In this document: one piece after another, positions 17,199 to 26,735 of the stretch
Numbering within the stretch: position 1 is the stretch's first letter
Layout: every line of letters starts with the position of its first letter
Source: Clostridium sp. AM30-24
Lineage (GTDB): Bacteria; Bacillota; Clostridia; Lachnospirales; Lachnospiraceae
DNA length: 64,000 bases
Direction: 5' to 3'
Assembly (NCBI RefSeq): GCF_003480435.1
Contig: NZ_QUJB01000011.1
Span: 271 to 64,270, forward strand
Program-made: the position numbers and the translations under genes
The notes under the pieces: generated by a model
What the model was told of the DNA's origin: nothing
The model's input: only the letters and a program-made list of their open reading frames with translations
The model's database searches: none

Positions 17199-18209
17199 TC
17201 AGTGCCTCCTTCCAGAGAGAATCAGAAAGATCAAAAACGGTGCTCCGAGAAGTGAGGTGAAGATGCTGACCGGCAGCTCAACCGTCGCCAGAGATTTCGC
17301 CAATACGTCCGCAGTGAGCAGGAGAAAACTTCCGATGATTCCGCTTAAGAGACAGGAGGACTGCTTATGATCCCCGGTGAGAAGTCTCGCCGTGTGCGGG
17401 GCGAGAAGTCCGATAAAGCTGATAAGTCCGGTAACACTGACCGCTGCAGCTACTGTGAGTGTTGCGAGAAACAGAACATAAAATCTTGTCGTTCGGACAG
17501 AAACGCCGAGCATTCTCGCTTCATCCTCCCGGACAGACAGTGCCAGCACATGGCGGTGGAGCAGGAGAATTGCGATGGAAGTCACGAGAATGATCAGGAC
17601 AGGAACCGGAATCTTTGCCGCGGTGACGCCGGCGAGACTCCCCATGATCCAGTATTCGATGGAGGCCAGTTGTTTTTCCGGATCCGCCATGAGCTTCAAC
17701 ACCATGAGAAATGTCTGTGCCAGAGCATGGACCGCGATTCCCGCGAGAACGATGGAAGCGTGTTCTTTTACGGGAGAAAGCGCGGTGAGACCTAAGGACA
17801 GGCAGACCGCGAGAAGTCCGCCGATGAATGCGAAAACCGTTGTGGACGGTGATGCGGCGGAGACAAATAATATGGCAAAGGCGGCGCCTGCGCTGGCACC
17901 GGAGGAAACCCCGATGATATCCGGAGATGCCAGTGGGTTCCTGAAGACCGTCTGGTAGACGAAACCGGCGATACCCAGCCCAAATCCGCCGACGAGTCCC
18001 ATAAGCGCGCGGGGCAGGCGGAGAATTGTGAAGGTCCGGACGGCCATCAGGTCTCCGTCACGGAGACTTTTCAATGAGATCGGGTATTTTCCGGTGGACA
18101 GAGCGGAAACAAAGGCGATGACAAGAAATGTCATCGCCAGAGTTAAAATTGCCATTGTCCGGTTGGGATCAGTCTGCGCTTTCCGGAGTGAATCCATAGA
18201 ATGTTTCAT
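17199..18209 (-). CDS. ABC importer permease (FecCD/BtuC type)
   Basis: A membrane protein of about 336 residues with around ten segments. Family patterns LPRALMGLVGGFGLGIAGFVYQTVFRNPLASPDIIGVSSGA and GLISFIGLLAPHTARLL are obvious. The start MKHSMDS was chosen because AAAAGGA lies seven bases before it; a longer frame from 18233 lacks a ribosome site. It overlaps the end of the binding-protein gene by 41 bases. Confidence 0.9.
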   Translation of the reverse strand: MKHSMDSLRKAQTDPNRTMAILTLAMTFLVIAFVSALSTGKYPISLKSLRDGDLMAVRTFTILRLPRALMGLVGGFGLGIAGFVYQTVFRNPLASPDIIGVSSGASAGAAFAILFVSAASPSTTVFAFIGGLLAVCLSLGLTALSPVKEHASIVLAGIAVHALAQTFLMVLKLMADPEKQLASIEYWIMGSLAGVTAAKIPVPVLIILVTSIAILLLHRHVLALSVREDEARMLGVSVRTTRFYVLFLATLTVAAAVSVTGLISFIGLLAPHTARLLTGDHKQSSCLLSGIIGSFLLLTADVLAKSLATVELPVSIFTSLLGAPFLIFLILSGRRH

Positions 18210-19278
18210 AGAAATCCTTTTCTGCAGCGGCAAAGTCTTCTTCAGTTACAACCTCCGGGTGAAGGATGGAGGCAACATAGTAGCTTCCTAAAAAGCTTGC
18301 CGGAACCGGGGAATCGAGTGCTTCGATGTCACTCGGGATCTGGGCAACGTGTCCCTCTTTTACGGCTGTGCAGTCGGCAAGAGCGGAATCCTTGAGAACA
18401 GAGTCCACGTCGTAGTCAGCGTCAGCCGCGAGAATGATATAGTCCGGATTCCAGGAGAGGATCTGCTCGTAGGAGGTGTCGGCCCAGTAGGTATCTGTGA
18501 TATCGGAAGCCGCGTTCACACCGCCTGCATTCTCGATGAGGGTGGACTGGTACATTTCCGGTCCTGCAGTCTGTAACAGAGCGCTGTTGCCTGCAAGATA
18601 TACGGACGGGGTCTCAGCACCGTCTAAGGAATCCTTTAATCCGGAAAGGGAATCGGAGATCCAGGATTCCAGCTTCTGACCTTTTTCAACGACGTTTGCA
18701 GCAGTGGAGATCATATCGATGGTCTCAAATAACTTTGTCTGGTCTTCCGGATTGACGGCAATCACAGTGAGACCAAGCTCTTCCATAGCAGGGATGGAGT
18801 CTTTTAATTTTGTCGGAACGATCACAAGGTCCGGCTTCAATGCGGCGCAGCCCTCAAGGTCAAATTCCTTTGCTGTACCAACAGACGGAAGCTCAGTGAG
18901 CTCCGGAGCGCTTAATTTGTAGATCTTTCGTTTGTCTGCCTTTGCCTCAACGCCGACCAGCTGTTCGTCAAGATCAAGGGCGATCATCAGGCTTGTAGAG
19001 ATATAGTAGCCGCTCACGAAGGACTCCGGCTGCTTTTCAATCGTAACCTCACGTCCAAGATGGTCTGTGACGGTAACCGGGTATTCTACGGTCAGGTTAG
19101 CCTCGGCAGCCGCGGATGTTTCGGGAGCAGATTCAGATGCGGCTTCAGTGGCAGCTCCGGCAGTCGTCTCAGCCGTGGTAGTTGCTGTAGTTGCAGTATT
19201 GCCTCCGCATGCAGTTACGCTCACGGATAATGAGAGCGCTAAGAGCAGGGCGGAAAGCTGTTTGAGATTTTTCTTCAT
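18169..19278 (-). CDS. ABC importer substrate-binding lipoprotein (FecB/BtuF type)
   Basis: A 369-residue lipoprotein with lipobox VTAC (Cys24), a Thr/Ala/Glu-rich linker and a periplasmic-binding fold starting at VTVTDHLGREVTIEKQPESFV. The motifs LKPDLVIVP and WNPDYIIL are typical. It is the first gene of an operon with permease, ATPase, ModE-like regulator and MocA fusion. That context suggests molybdate or tungstate as ligand; iron or cobalamin cannot be excluded. The start is set by AAAGAGGA. Confidence 0.85.
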   Translation of the reverse strand: MKKNLKQLSALLLALSLSVSVTACGGNTATTATTTAETTAGAATEAASESAPETSAAAEANLTVEYPVTVTDHLGREVTIEKQPESFVSGYYISTSLMIALDLDEQLVGVEAKADKRKIYKLSAPELTELPSVGTAKEFDLEGCAALKPDLVIVPTKLKDSIPAMEELGLTVIAVNPEDQTKLFETIDMISTAANVVEKGQKLESWISDSLSGLKDSLDGAETPSVYLAGNSALLQTAGPEMYQSTLIENAGGVNAASDITDTYWADTSYEQILSWNPDYIILAADADYDVDSVLKDSALADCTAVKEGHVAQIPSDIEALDSPVPASFLGSYYVASILHPEVVTEEDFAAAEKDFYETFYGFTPESAD

Positions 19279-19409
19279 GATTTTTTCCTCTTTCAATGTA
19301 TTTGTGTTGAAATCGCGTTGTGTTTTTTCAACTATAACGGAATTATACCAGAAAGTATGATAAAATGAAAGTAAAAATGCAGATACAACCATAGAATGAG
19401 GAGCAGAGA

Positions 19410-20198
19410 ATGAGAGTCATCAGGGAATATAAGCGGGCGGAGAGCCTGGAAGAGGCGTGGCAGTTAAATCAGAAGAAGAGCAACCGCGTGCTTGGCGGCA
19501 TGGTCTGGTTGAAAATGGGGAAAATGCAGATCGGAACGGCGATCGACCTCTCCGGTCTCGGACTCGGCGCCATCGAGGAGACGGAAGAGGAATTCCGGAT
19601 CGGCTGCATGGTGACGTTGAGGGATCTGGAACTTGATCCGGGACTTCATACTTATACAGATGGCGCGGTGCGGGAATCGGTGCGCCATATCGTCGGAGTC
19701 CAGTTCCGGAATCTTGCCACAGTGGGCGGAAGTATTTACGGAAGATACGGATTTTCGGATGTGCTGACCATGTTTTTGGCGATGGACAGCTATGTCGAGC
19801 TCTATAAAGGCGGGGTGATCCCGCTAAAAGAGTATGCAAAGATGCCGTATGACCGGGATATTCTGGTGCGCCTGATCGTGAAGAAAGAAAAAGCGGTGTT
19901 CGATTACCAGTCTGTCCGCAACAGCCAGACCGATTTTCCGGTGCTGACCTGCGCGGTGGCAGGCACAGAGAGCGGATACCGGTTTTCCATCGGGGCGAGA
20001 CCCGGAAAGGCAGTGCTGTTTGAACTGACAGATGCGGATATCCGGGAGGCAGATGTGGAAAACGTGGCGGAATACGCGGCAAAATGTGTAAAAGAACAGA
20101 TCGAGACCGGCTCCAATACACGCGGAAGCGCGGAATACCGAAAGCATCTGGCGGGTGTGCTGGTAAAGAGGGCTGTCTGTAAATTGGAAGGAAAATAA
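19410..20198 (+). CDS. Molybdenum hydroxylase FAD subunit (XdhB/CoxM type)
   Basis: A 262-residue FAD-binding subunit. The FAD loop is seen in VQFRNLATVGGSIYGRYGFSDVLTMFLAMD (residues 95-124), and the later RNSQTDFPVL fits the family. It passes electrons from the iron-sulfur subunit to the acceptor. It opens a plus-strand operon with the 2Fe-2S and Mo subunits. It is divergent from the importer/ModE operon across 131 bases. Confidence 0.88.
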   Translation: MRVIREYKRAESLEEAWQLNQKKSNRVLGGMVWLKMGKMQIGTAIDLSGLGLGAIEETEEEFRIGCMVTLRDLELDPGLHTYTDGAVRESVRHIVGVQFRNLATVGGSIYGRYGFSDVLTMFLAMDSYVELYKGGVIPLKEYAKMPYDRDILVRLIVKKEKAVFDYQSVRNSQTDFPVLTCAVAGTESGYRFSIGARPGKAVLFELTDADIREADVENVAEYAAKCVKEQIETGSNTRGSAEYRKHLAGVLVKRAVCKLEGK

Positions 20199-20257
20199 GA
20201 AAAATTCAGACGGACTGATGAGACAAATGTAAAGTAAAGTTATAGAGGAATCATACC

Positions 20258-20740
20258 ATGAACATTACCATGACATTAAACGGAAAAAAAATCTCTGCCG
20301 ACATCGACGCGGATATGCTTTTGATCGATTTTGTGCGGGACCATGGCTGCTACAGCGTGAAGCGCGGCTGTGAAACATCGAACTGCGGTCTCTGTACCGT
20401 ATTTTTAGATGAAAAACCGGTTCTCTCCTGTTCCGTGCTCGCGGCGAGAGTGGATGGAAAGACCGTTACGACACTGGAAGGACTTCAGGAAGAGGCAGCA
20501 GAGTTCGGCGCTTTTATTGCAGATCAGGGCGCGGAGCAGTGCGGATTCTGTAATCCCGGCTTTATAATGAACGCTCTGGCACTGTTCCGGGAAAAAGAGT
20601 ATCCGGATGAGGACGAGATCAGGGAATATCTGGCGGGCAACTTATGCCGCTGCTCCGGCTACGAGGGACAACTCCGTGGTATTCAGGCGTTCCTCGCATG
20701 GAAGAAAGAAAAAAGCGGAAAGGGGACGGAAGAGGCATGA
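20258..20740 (+). CDS. Molybdenum hydroxylase 2Fe-2S subunit
   Basis: A 160-residue electron-transfer subunit. The plant-type cluster is bound by Cys38, 43, 46 and 58; the helical-bundle cluster by Cys95, 98, 130 and 132 (QCGFCNPG and LCRCSGY). It is slightly longer than usual at the C-terminus. Its stop overlaps the start of the Mo subunit gene (ATGA). Confidence 0.95.
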   Translation: MNITMTLNGKKISADIDADMLLIDFVRDHGCYSVKRGCETSNCGLCTVFLDEKPVLSCSVLAARVDGKTVTTLEGLQEEAAEFGAFIADQGAEQCGFCNPGFIMNALALFREKEYPDEDEIREYLAGNLCRCSGYEGQLRGIQAFLAWKKEKSGKGTEEA

Positions 20741-23106
20741 AATATGTAAACAAACCGGTTCGGAAGAAAGACGCGATGCAGCTTGTGACCGGAAAGCCGG
20801 TCTACACGGATGACATTGCGCCGAAGGACTGCCTGATCGTAAAACTTCTCCGTTCTCCGCATGCGAATGCCCTTGTGACTTCCGTCAACAAAGCGGCAGC
20901 GATGAAGGTGGACGGCATCGAGGCAATCTACACGTGGGAGGATATTCCGCAGGACGGAAGACGTTACACTCAGGCGGGCCAGACGTATCCGGAGATGAGT
21001 CCGTACGACCGCCTGATCCTGGATCGTCACGTCAGGTACGTCGGAGATGTGGTTGCCATTGTGGCGGGACGGGATGAAAAGTGCGTGGATAAGGCGTTGA
21101 AGCTCATCAAAGTCCAGTATGAGGTCTTAGAGCCGATTCTGGATTTCCATACAGCGAAGGACAACAGGATCTTAGTACACCCGGAGGACAACTGGGAGAG
21201 TCTTGTTCCGGTCGGGGCGGACAATAAGAGAAACCTGTGTGCCCACGATGAGACAGGATCCGGGGATATCGAGGAAACATTAAAGAACAGCGACATGATC
21301 ATTGATCATGTTTATCATACGAAAGCATGCCAGCAGACTATGATGGAGACATTCCGGACGTTCTGTACGATCGATACCTATGGACGACTGAACGTGGTGA
21401 GCTCCACGCAGATCGTGTTCCACTGCAGAAGAATCCTCGCGAATGCCCTGCATATTCCAAAGTCCATGATCCGCGTCAGCAAGCCGAGGATCGGAGGCGG
21501 ATTCGGCGCGAAGCAGACCGCCATCAGTGAAGTTTACCCGGCATACGTGACGTGGATGACGAAGAAGCCGTCGAAGATCGTCTTCACCCGGGAGGAGTGC
21601 ATGACAGCCTCCACCCCGCGCCATGAGATGGAAATTCATGTGCGTCTCGGTGCTGACAAAGACGGGACCATCAACGGAATCGATATGTACACCCTGTCAA
21701 ATACCGGGGCCTACGGGGAGCATGGACCGACGACCGTGGGACTTTCCGGACATAAATCAATTCCGCTTTACGGAAAGGCGAAGGCATTCCGTTTCGTTAG
21801 CGATGTTGTGTATACAAACGTTATGTCAGCCGGCGCGTATCGCGGATACGGTGCTACCCAGGGACTTTTCGCGGTGGAGTCTGCCGTGAATGAGCTGGCG
21901 GCGAAGCTGCATATGGATTCGTTTGAACTGCGGATGAAGAATATCGTCAGGGAAGGCGACGTGATGCCGGCATACTACGGGCAGGTAAATACGAGCTGTG
22001 CTCTGGACCGGTGTCTGGACCGCGTGAAAGAGATGATCGACTGGGATCATAAGTATCCGGTCCGCGATATGGGAAATGGAAAGGTCCGTGCCGTTGGCAT
22101 GGGAATGGCGATGCAGGGATCCGGCATTACGTCTGTCGACGTGGGAAGTGCCACGATCAAGGTGAATGATGACGGATTCTATACGCTGTCCATCGGCGCG
22201 GCAGACATGGGAACGGGCTGCGACACGATCTTAGCGCAGATCGCGGCAGAAGTTCTGGAGTGCTCCATCGATGAGATTACGGTGTTGGGTGCCGATACAG
22301 ATTCATCTCCTTATGATTCGGGATCCTATGCGTCCAGTACGACATATGTTACCGGAAAAGCAGTAGAAAAATGCGCACTTCAGGTGCGGGAGCAGATCTG
22401 CAGGCTGGGTGCGGAACTGTTAAAGTGCCCGGAATCTGAGGTTGTGTTTGACGGAAAGTTCGTGAGACAGGAAAGCCATGGAAAGCTGCAGGACGAGATA
22501 AAGGCTGACACAGAGACAGCAGAGAATACGAAGGATAGCACCGGGTTTGGAGGAAGACGCGTCTCTCTCTCCGATATTGCCACCGCCTCCCAGTGCGGTA
22601 ACAGCATCGCTCTGGAAGCGACCGTGACCAACAGTTCACCGCTCTCCCCGCCGCCGTTTATGGTGGGTGCCGCGGAGGTCGAGGTGGACCTTGAAACCGG
22701 TGAGGCGAAGGTCATTGACTATGCGGCAGCAGTAGACTGTGGAACACCTGTAAACCCGAACCTCGCGAGAGTTCAGGCGGAAGGCGGAATTCTTCAGGGA
22801 ATCGGCATGGCGCTGACAGAAAATATTACCTATAATAAGAAGGGAAAGCTTGCAGAAAACTCTCTGATGCAGTACAAGATTCCGACACGTGTCGATATCG
22901 GACATATCCGCGTGGAGTTTGAGAGCAGCTATGAGGATGCAGGTCCCTTCGGCGCAAAATCCATCGGTGAGGTCGTGATCAACACGCCGCTTCCGGCTGT
23001 ATCAGATGCGATCTTCAATGCCACAGGAACACGGTTCTATGAGCTCCCAATCACGCCGGAAAAGATCGCTATGGCCGTGGCGGAGAGAAAAGCAGAAAAC
23101 GAGTGA
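20737..23106 (+). CDS. Molybdenum hydroxylase catalytic subunit (xanthine dehydrogenase type)
   Basis: A 789-residue subunit that binds molybdopterin-cytosine dinucleotide and hydroxylates a heterocycle or aldehyde. Family motifs include RIGGGFGAKQ, AGAYRGYGATQG, GAADMGTGCDTILAQIAAEVL, and the catalytic Glu in FGAKSIGEVVINTPLPA. The start is ATG 20737, which overlaps the upstream stop. With an NCS2 permease and MocA nearby, a purine such as xanthine is the favoured substrate, but this family has many. No selenium accessory genes (yqeB/yqeC) are in the window. Confidence 0.92.
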   Translation: MKYVNKPVRKKDAMQLVTGKPVYTDDIAPKDCLIVKLLRSPHANALVTSVNKAAAMKVDGIEAIYTWEDIPQDGRRYTQAGQTYPEMSPYDRLILDRHVRYVGDVVAIVAGRDEKCVDKALKLIKVQYEVLEPILDFHTAKDNRILVHPEDNWESLVPVGADNKRNLCAHDETGSGDIEETLKNSDMIIDHVYHTKACQQTMMETFRTFCTIDTYGRLNVVSSTQIVFHCRRILANALHIPKSMIRVSKPRIGGGFGAKQTAISEVYPAYVTWMTKKPSKIVFTREECMTASTPRHEMEIHVRLGADKDGTINGIDMYTLSNTGAYGEHGPTTVGLSGHKSIPLYGKAKAFRFVSDVVYTNVMSAGAYRGYGATQGLFAVESAVNELAAKLHMDSFELRMKNIVREGDVMPAYYGQVNTSCALDRCLDRVKEMIDWDHKYPVRDMGNGKVRAVGMGMAMQGSGITSVDVGSATIKVNDDGFYTLSIGAADMGTGCDTILAQIAAEVLECSIDEITVLGADTDSSPYDSGSYASSTTYVTGKAVEKCALQVREQICRLGAELLKCPESEVVFDGKFVRQESHGKLQDEIKADTETAENTKDSTGFGGRRVSLSDIATASQCGNSIALEATVTNSSPLSPPPFMVGAAEVEVDLETGEAKVIDYAAAVDCGTPVNPNLARVQAEGGILQGIGMALTENITYNKKGKLAENSLMQYKIPTRVDIGHIRVEFESSYEDAGPFGAKSIGEVVINTPLPAVSDAIFNATGTRFYELPITPEKIAMAVAERKAENE

Positions 23107-23372
23107 TCGGTTGACATAATTCGGTCAATATGACAGCATGTGGGCGTATGTTATAAAAAATATGGCTATGTAAACCAACCGGGACAGTTTTAAGATGGGC
23201 ATAAGTGCAATGCAAGGTTACCGCATGCAGGCAGAAATTTTCCGGAATGGAAATACAGTGGGAGGCACAGCGGTGATCGTGCAGTTGGATGGAGTTACAG
23301 ACGATCGCTTTTATAACAGAATACAGCGGTGTCATCGGCTGCCCTGGTAATAAGAGAAAGCTGGGGTCAAAG
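23107..23372 (+). other. Spacer before the prepilin gene
   Basis: No gene seen. TTGAC at 23112 and GTCAA at 23124 form a short inverted repeat. I could not recognise a c-di-GMP riboswitch core, though pilin genes often have one. Confidence 0.35.
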
Positions 23373-23846
23373 ATGACGAAGAGAACATGGAAATTCAAAA
23401 AGTGCGCGAAACTGAATAAAATGGATCATGGCGGATATTCACTGGTAGAATTGATGGTAGTTGTTGTTATCATGGTGATCTTGGCATCTGTGAGTATCGG
23501 AGTTTACAACGGATATGTAAAACGCGCAAAGAGCGCGGTTGCCTATGAAAAAGGACATCGGATCGCGGAGGCACTGGAAATCTGTGAGACGGAATATGAT
23601 CTTACAGGAAATATCAGCATCAGCAGGTTATCGGAGATATCCGGTAAATTGATGAAAAAGCCGAATGATCCGAAGAGCGCCCTGTACCCATATGTGGGAG
23701 AGGACACGGATGATTGTACGGATTTTACGGTATCGTTAAAGAATCTGGGTGACGGAAAAGTGAAAATTCAAGGGTTCACTTACACGTCGGACAGTTATGA
23801 GATCACATGGACAAATGAGAATGGTGTACAGGTCACGATGAATTAA
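23373..23846 (+). CDS. Type IV prepilin-like protein
   Basis: A 157-residue secreted subunit with a basic leader, then the prepilin peptidase site MDHGG|YSLVELMVVVVIMVILA: cleavage after Gly21 leaves Tyr1 and the conserved Glu5. The C-terminal globular part is unassigned. No pilus motor, peptidase or platform gene is nearby, so it is an orphan pilin or pseudopilin. The start is set by position relative to the leader; the ribosome site is weak. Confidence 0.82.
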   Translation: MTKRTWKFKKCAKLNKMDHGGYSLVELMVVVVIMVILASVSIGVYNGYVKRAKSAVAYEKGHRIAEALEICETEYDLTGNISISRLSEISGKLMKKPNDPKSALYPYVGEDTDDCTDFTVSLKNLGDGKVKIQGFTYTSDSYEITWTNENGVQVTMN

Positions 23847-23848
23847 AA

Positions 23849-23941
23849 GCACTTACGTGCCTGAGATGCGTACTCGCGCGAAGATGCAGATTGCTGCAAG
23901 TGACCGCGCGAGACGCCCAGATGTGCCGGGGCACATTTTAT
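23849..23941. terminator. Cluster of hairpins between convergent genes
   Basis: Four inverted repeats lie in 95 bases: GCAC/GTGC at 23849-23860, CTCGCGCG (23873-23880) with CGCGCGAG (23905-23912), an inner TGCAG/CTGCA (23885-23898), and ATGTGCC/GGCACAT at 23921-23936 before a T-rich tail. The last is a plausible terminator for the prepilin gene. Confidence 0.55.
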
Positions 23942-23942
23942 T

Positions 23943-25355
23943 CTATTGATCGTGTGATTGGAAAGAGATCATGCCGCAGACCGACAAAAAGTGGAACATG
24001 AGACTGACTGCCAAAAGATCGGCACATCCACCGGGGCTTAAATTCTCTGTCATGTACTGATGGTCCAGAGTATATAGCGTTTCTTTGAAATTTTCTTTTG
24101 TGACAGCAGAGAGCAGGATTTTTGCCTGCTCTTTTCTTTTTTTCGCAAGTTCCGGACCTCCCCGATGGACCATATTGGTGTCATCGACTTCAGAGATCAG
24201 GGTGAGAAGTGCCATGGCGGCGGAATCGTTCAGGGAAAAGCCTGCTGACAGCCATTTTCTCAGCGCGGGCAGTCCGATCTGGACCGCGGATGGGAAACCG
24301 GCGGCCGCCTCACCGCGGGCTCCCCGGATACCGTAGGCGGTAAAGATGCGTTCGCCGTTGGTAGGGAGAGGAGGCTGCACATTCGGGGGATGATGCAGAT
24401 CCGCGAGAGAGCATTTTCCCAGCCTCCGACATTCCTGAAGCACATCCGTGAACGGCAGCGGAAGCTCCCGCCTCGCGTGAACTTTTCCAAGCGCCCCGCA
24501 GAGGATCGCCGAGGCAAAGACAAGTCCCTTGTGGGTGTTGATCCCGCCTGTGGCGGAAAACATGGCGGTCTCAGCCCGCTGCCCGGCATAGCGAAGTCGT
24601 TCAAAGATCTGCCTGTACGACTCACTGCTGTGATCCCAGCCCAGACAGAAAAATTCCCGGAACCAGGGGATCAGGGAAGCGCTGCTGTCAAGGAATGTAA
24701 AAAAGTTCATATCTCTGTGGGAGCCGGAATTGTTCCGGTCCACCAGTCCCGGTTTTGGTGTGGTCGATACCTCGTAGAGGAGTCCCCGTACCGCCGCGGA
24801 AGCCGCCTGATCAGCCGCCCGGTCCCGGAAAAATTCAAGGAAGAGTTTTGCCGTCTGCCACTGGATCAGCTCCATGGAGTGGGACTTTTTTTCGGCACAG
24901 ACATGGGCGTCTTCCCCGCAGACAAGACAGGTTCTCGGGAGAAGTCCGAGATTATGCCGCTTTACGGAGATTCCATCGGGACCGCAGACGTCAAGGTTGA
25001 AGAGACGGCCCAAAGGGTGGCTTTCCTCGACGGAGACGAGAAATTTTTTGACCTGTATGGCCTGGGACTTTAAAAGAAAGAACGCGCAGTCACCGGTATT
25101 TTTCTCATAAACCTCCGTTTTCAGAACAGAGAAACGGGAGAGGCGGTCAGACAGTTCCCGTACTTCCTCCCGGAATGCCGCCCGGGCGAAGGGAAACGTC
25201 TTAACTGCCCCGGCAATATTTAAGGAAAACTCCACAAGACAGATCTCCCCGCCGGGGGTAAGAAGTTCCCATTTTTTCAGGACGCGCCGGTCTCTGGCGG
25301 CGCGAAGTTCCACGGAAGTCACCGGTGAGCCGGTAATTACATTATTAAGGTTCAT
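23943..25355 (-). CDS. citXG: CitX-CitG fusion for citrate lyase prosthetic group
   Basis: A 470-residue fusion. Residues 1-180 are CitX (apo-citrate lyase phosphoribosyl-dephospho-CoA transferase) with TGDCAFF and LFNLDVCGPDG. Residues 190-470 are CitG (triphosphoribosyl-dephospho-CoA synthase) with STTPKPGLVDRNNSGSHRDM, TGGINTHKG and SEVDDTNMVHRGG. Together they make and attach the CoA-like group to Ser14 of CitD encoded at 29.9 kb. Such fusions are known in other citrate fermenters. The ATG at 25355 follows a GGAG site; a GTG three codons earlier is possible. Confidence 0.9.
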   Translation of the reverse strand: MNLNNVITGSPVTSVELRAARDRRVLKKWELLTPGGEICLVEFSLNIAGAVKTFPFARAAFREEVRELSDRLSRFSVLKTEVYEKNTGDCAFFLLKSQAIQVKKFLVSVEESHPLGRLFNLDVCGPDGISVKRHNLGLLPRTCLVCGEDAHVCAEKKSHSMELIQWQTAKLFLEFFRDRAADQAASAAVRGLLYEVSTTPKPGLVDRNNSGSHRDMNFFTFLDSSASLIPWFREFFCLGWDHSSESYRQIFERLRYAGQRAETAMFSATGGINTHKGLVFASAILCGALGKVHARRELPLPFTDVLQECRRLGKCSLADLHHPPNVQPPLPTNGERIFTAYGIRGARGEAAAGFPSAVQIGLPALRKWLSAGFSLNDSAAMALLTLISEVDDTNMVHRGGPELAKKRKEQAKILLSAVTKENFKETLYTLDHQYMTENLSPGGCADLLAVSLMFHFLSVCGMISFQSHDQ

Positions 25356-25401
25356 AAAAAACACTCCATTTGGAATTTAGTTCGAACTTCCTAAATGCAG
25401 A

Positions 25402-25441
25402 AAATGCTGTGCAAAGATTTTTTGAATTTTGCACAGCATTT
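25402..25441. terminator. Perfect 14-bp hairpin between citC and citXG
   Basis: AAATGCTGTGCAAA (25402-25415) pairs without mismatch with TTTGCACAGCATTT (25428-25441), loop 12. On the minus strand it lies after citC and before citXG, so it could partly stop transcription or protect citC mRNA. Confidence 0.55.
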
Positions 25442-25498
25442 CAGCTATCATGCATCTGAAAAAAAGTCAGAGAACAGGATTTGCAGGAGAATTCGCAG

Positions 25499-26515
25499 TT
25501 ACTTAAAGCTTTCCTTTAAATACTTCGCCGTACACTCCGGCACCAGCGACAGAACTTCGTCGGTCACGCCCTGCTCATCCAACAATTTCCGAACTCTGGA
25601 AGCACTGATGACCTCCGGCTTTCCATCCGGTCCCTCTGTGGTGATCCGGTCGATCTTAATGAAGGAGATGCCGTATTTCGGGAGAATGCGGATCATTGAC
25701 TCGTTGTAGCGTCTTGTTATCGGATCAAAAGGCTCTTCCCCGGCGAAACGTTTTGTAATATGAAGGATCGGAGCGATCCTCGACGCGAACAGTGTGATGT
25801 CGAGCTCACTCTGGATCTTCGCCGCGTCCTCGCCGTCCTTTAAGAAGTAGGTCGGGAATGTAGCGTTGGAGATCATATACGGACCGGATGGATGTACGAT
25901 GACATTTGGAAGATGGTCGGTTCCTTCACGGACAAGCTTCAGACGGTCTGCAAACGGGAAACGGGAACGGTTCTCCTCAACCACGAAGATGTGGAGCAGG
26001 GAACATGCCTTAGCGGCGTAAGTGATCAGCGCGAGATGACCTTTCGTGAACGGATTGCAGTTCATGACGATACAGCCCACGTTCTCATCGGTATCTGTCC
26101 CGGCGAGAAATTTCTTATAATAGTTGTCCAGTCCGGATTTTTTATTCTCCAGCATCAGGACAGCTTCGGTTTCTGCCAGTGTGTAAAATCCGCAGGATGT
26201 AAAGAGCACTTTGTTCTTTGGTCTGGTGATCACAAAAAGATCGTAATGACCTGCCTCAAACCGGTTTTCGACAAGTCTGGACACGAGACTTCCGAGAGCA
26301 TTCTTTCCTCTGAGAGTCTCATCCACCGCAAAGCATTTTAAAAGATTTCCTGCGCAGCATCCGCATCCGGTGAGATTCTCATCGGAATCAAACACGCCGA
26401 ACGCCGCTTCGATATCGTCCTCATAATTTAAATGATGCTTTGCGAGAAACTCCACAAGCATCTGTCTGTCATGGGAAAAACCAAGGGATAATTCATGAAT
26501 ACTGAGTTCTGTCAT
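25499..26515 (-). CDS. citC: [Citrate (pro-3S)-lyase] ligase
   Basis: A 338-residue enzyme that acetylates the citrate lyase prosthetic group with ATP and acetate, turning the lyase on. The N-terminal 130 residues have an acetyltransferase-like fold (CGCCAGNLLKCFAVDETLRGKNALGS). The C-terminal nucleotidyl-transferase part shows NPFTKGHLAL (TxGH-type) and ISASRVRKLL. The start MTELSIHE has an AGAGGTG site; the open frame upstream is not part of the family. It is transcribed away from the LysR gene. Confidence 0.93.
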   Translation of the reverse strand: MTELSIHELSLGFSHDRQMLVEFLAKHHLNYEDDIEAAFGVFDSDENLTGCGCCAGNLLKCFAVDETLRGKNALGSLVSRLVENRFEAGHYDLFVITRPKNKVLFTSCGFYTLAETEAVLMLENKKSGLDNYYKKFLAGTDTDENVGCIVMNCNPFTKGHLALITYAAKACSLLHIFVVEENRSRFPFADRLKLVREGTDHLPNVIVHPSGPYMISNATFPTYFLKDGEDAAKIQSELDITLFASRIAPILHITKRFAGEEPFDPITRRYNESMIRILPKYGISFIKIDRITTEGPDGKPEVISASRVRKLLDEQGVTDEVLSLVPECTAKYLKESFK

Positions 26516-26702
26516 ATAAAACACCTCTGCTTTCTGTGTATCTATAGTATAGATGAAATAATAACAGTTTTCCAGAGAAAAGGCAGAGAAAAAAAGGGAA
26601 AATTGTAAAAGGAAAATACGATGCGGGACATAAGAAAAATATATGGGAAGAGATGAAAATAAGGGTGAAAATACATGACAGGAAAAGGGGAAGACCAGAG
26701 GA

Positions 26703-26716
26703 TCATGTATACATGA
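26703..26716. promoter_or_regulatory. Perfect 14-bp palindrome, candidate LysR operator
   Basis: TCATGTATACATGA lies 20 bases upstream of the lysR -35 box and between the divergent citC and lysR genes. LysR proteins usually bind such dyads (T-N11-A type), so autoregulation and control of citC are plausible. Confidence 0.5.
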
Positions 26717-26735
26717 CCTTCTGATTGTTAATAAA

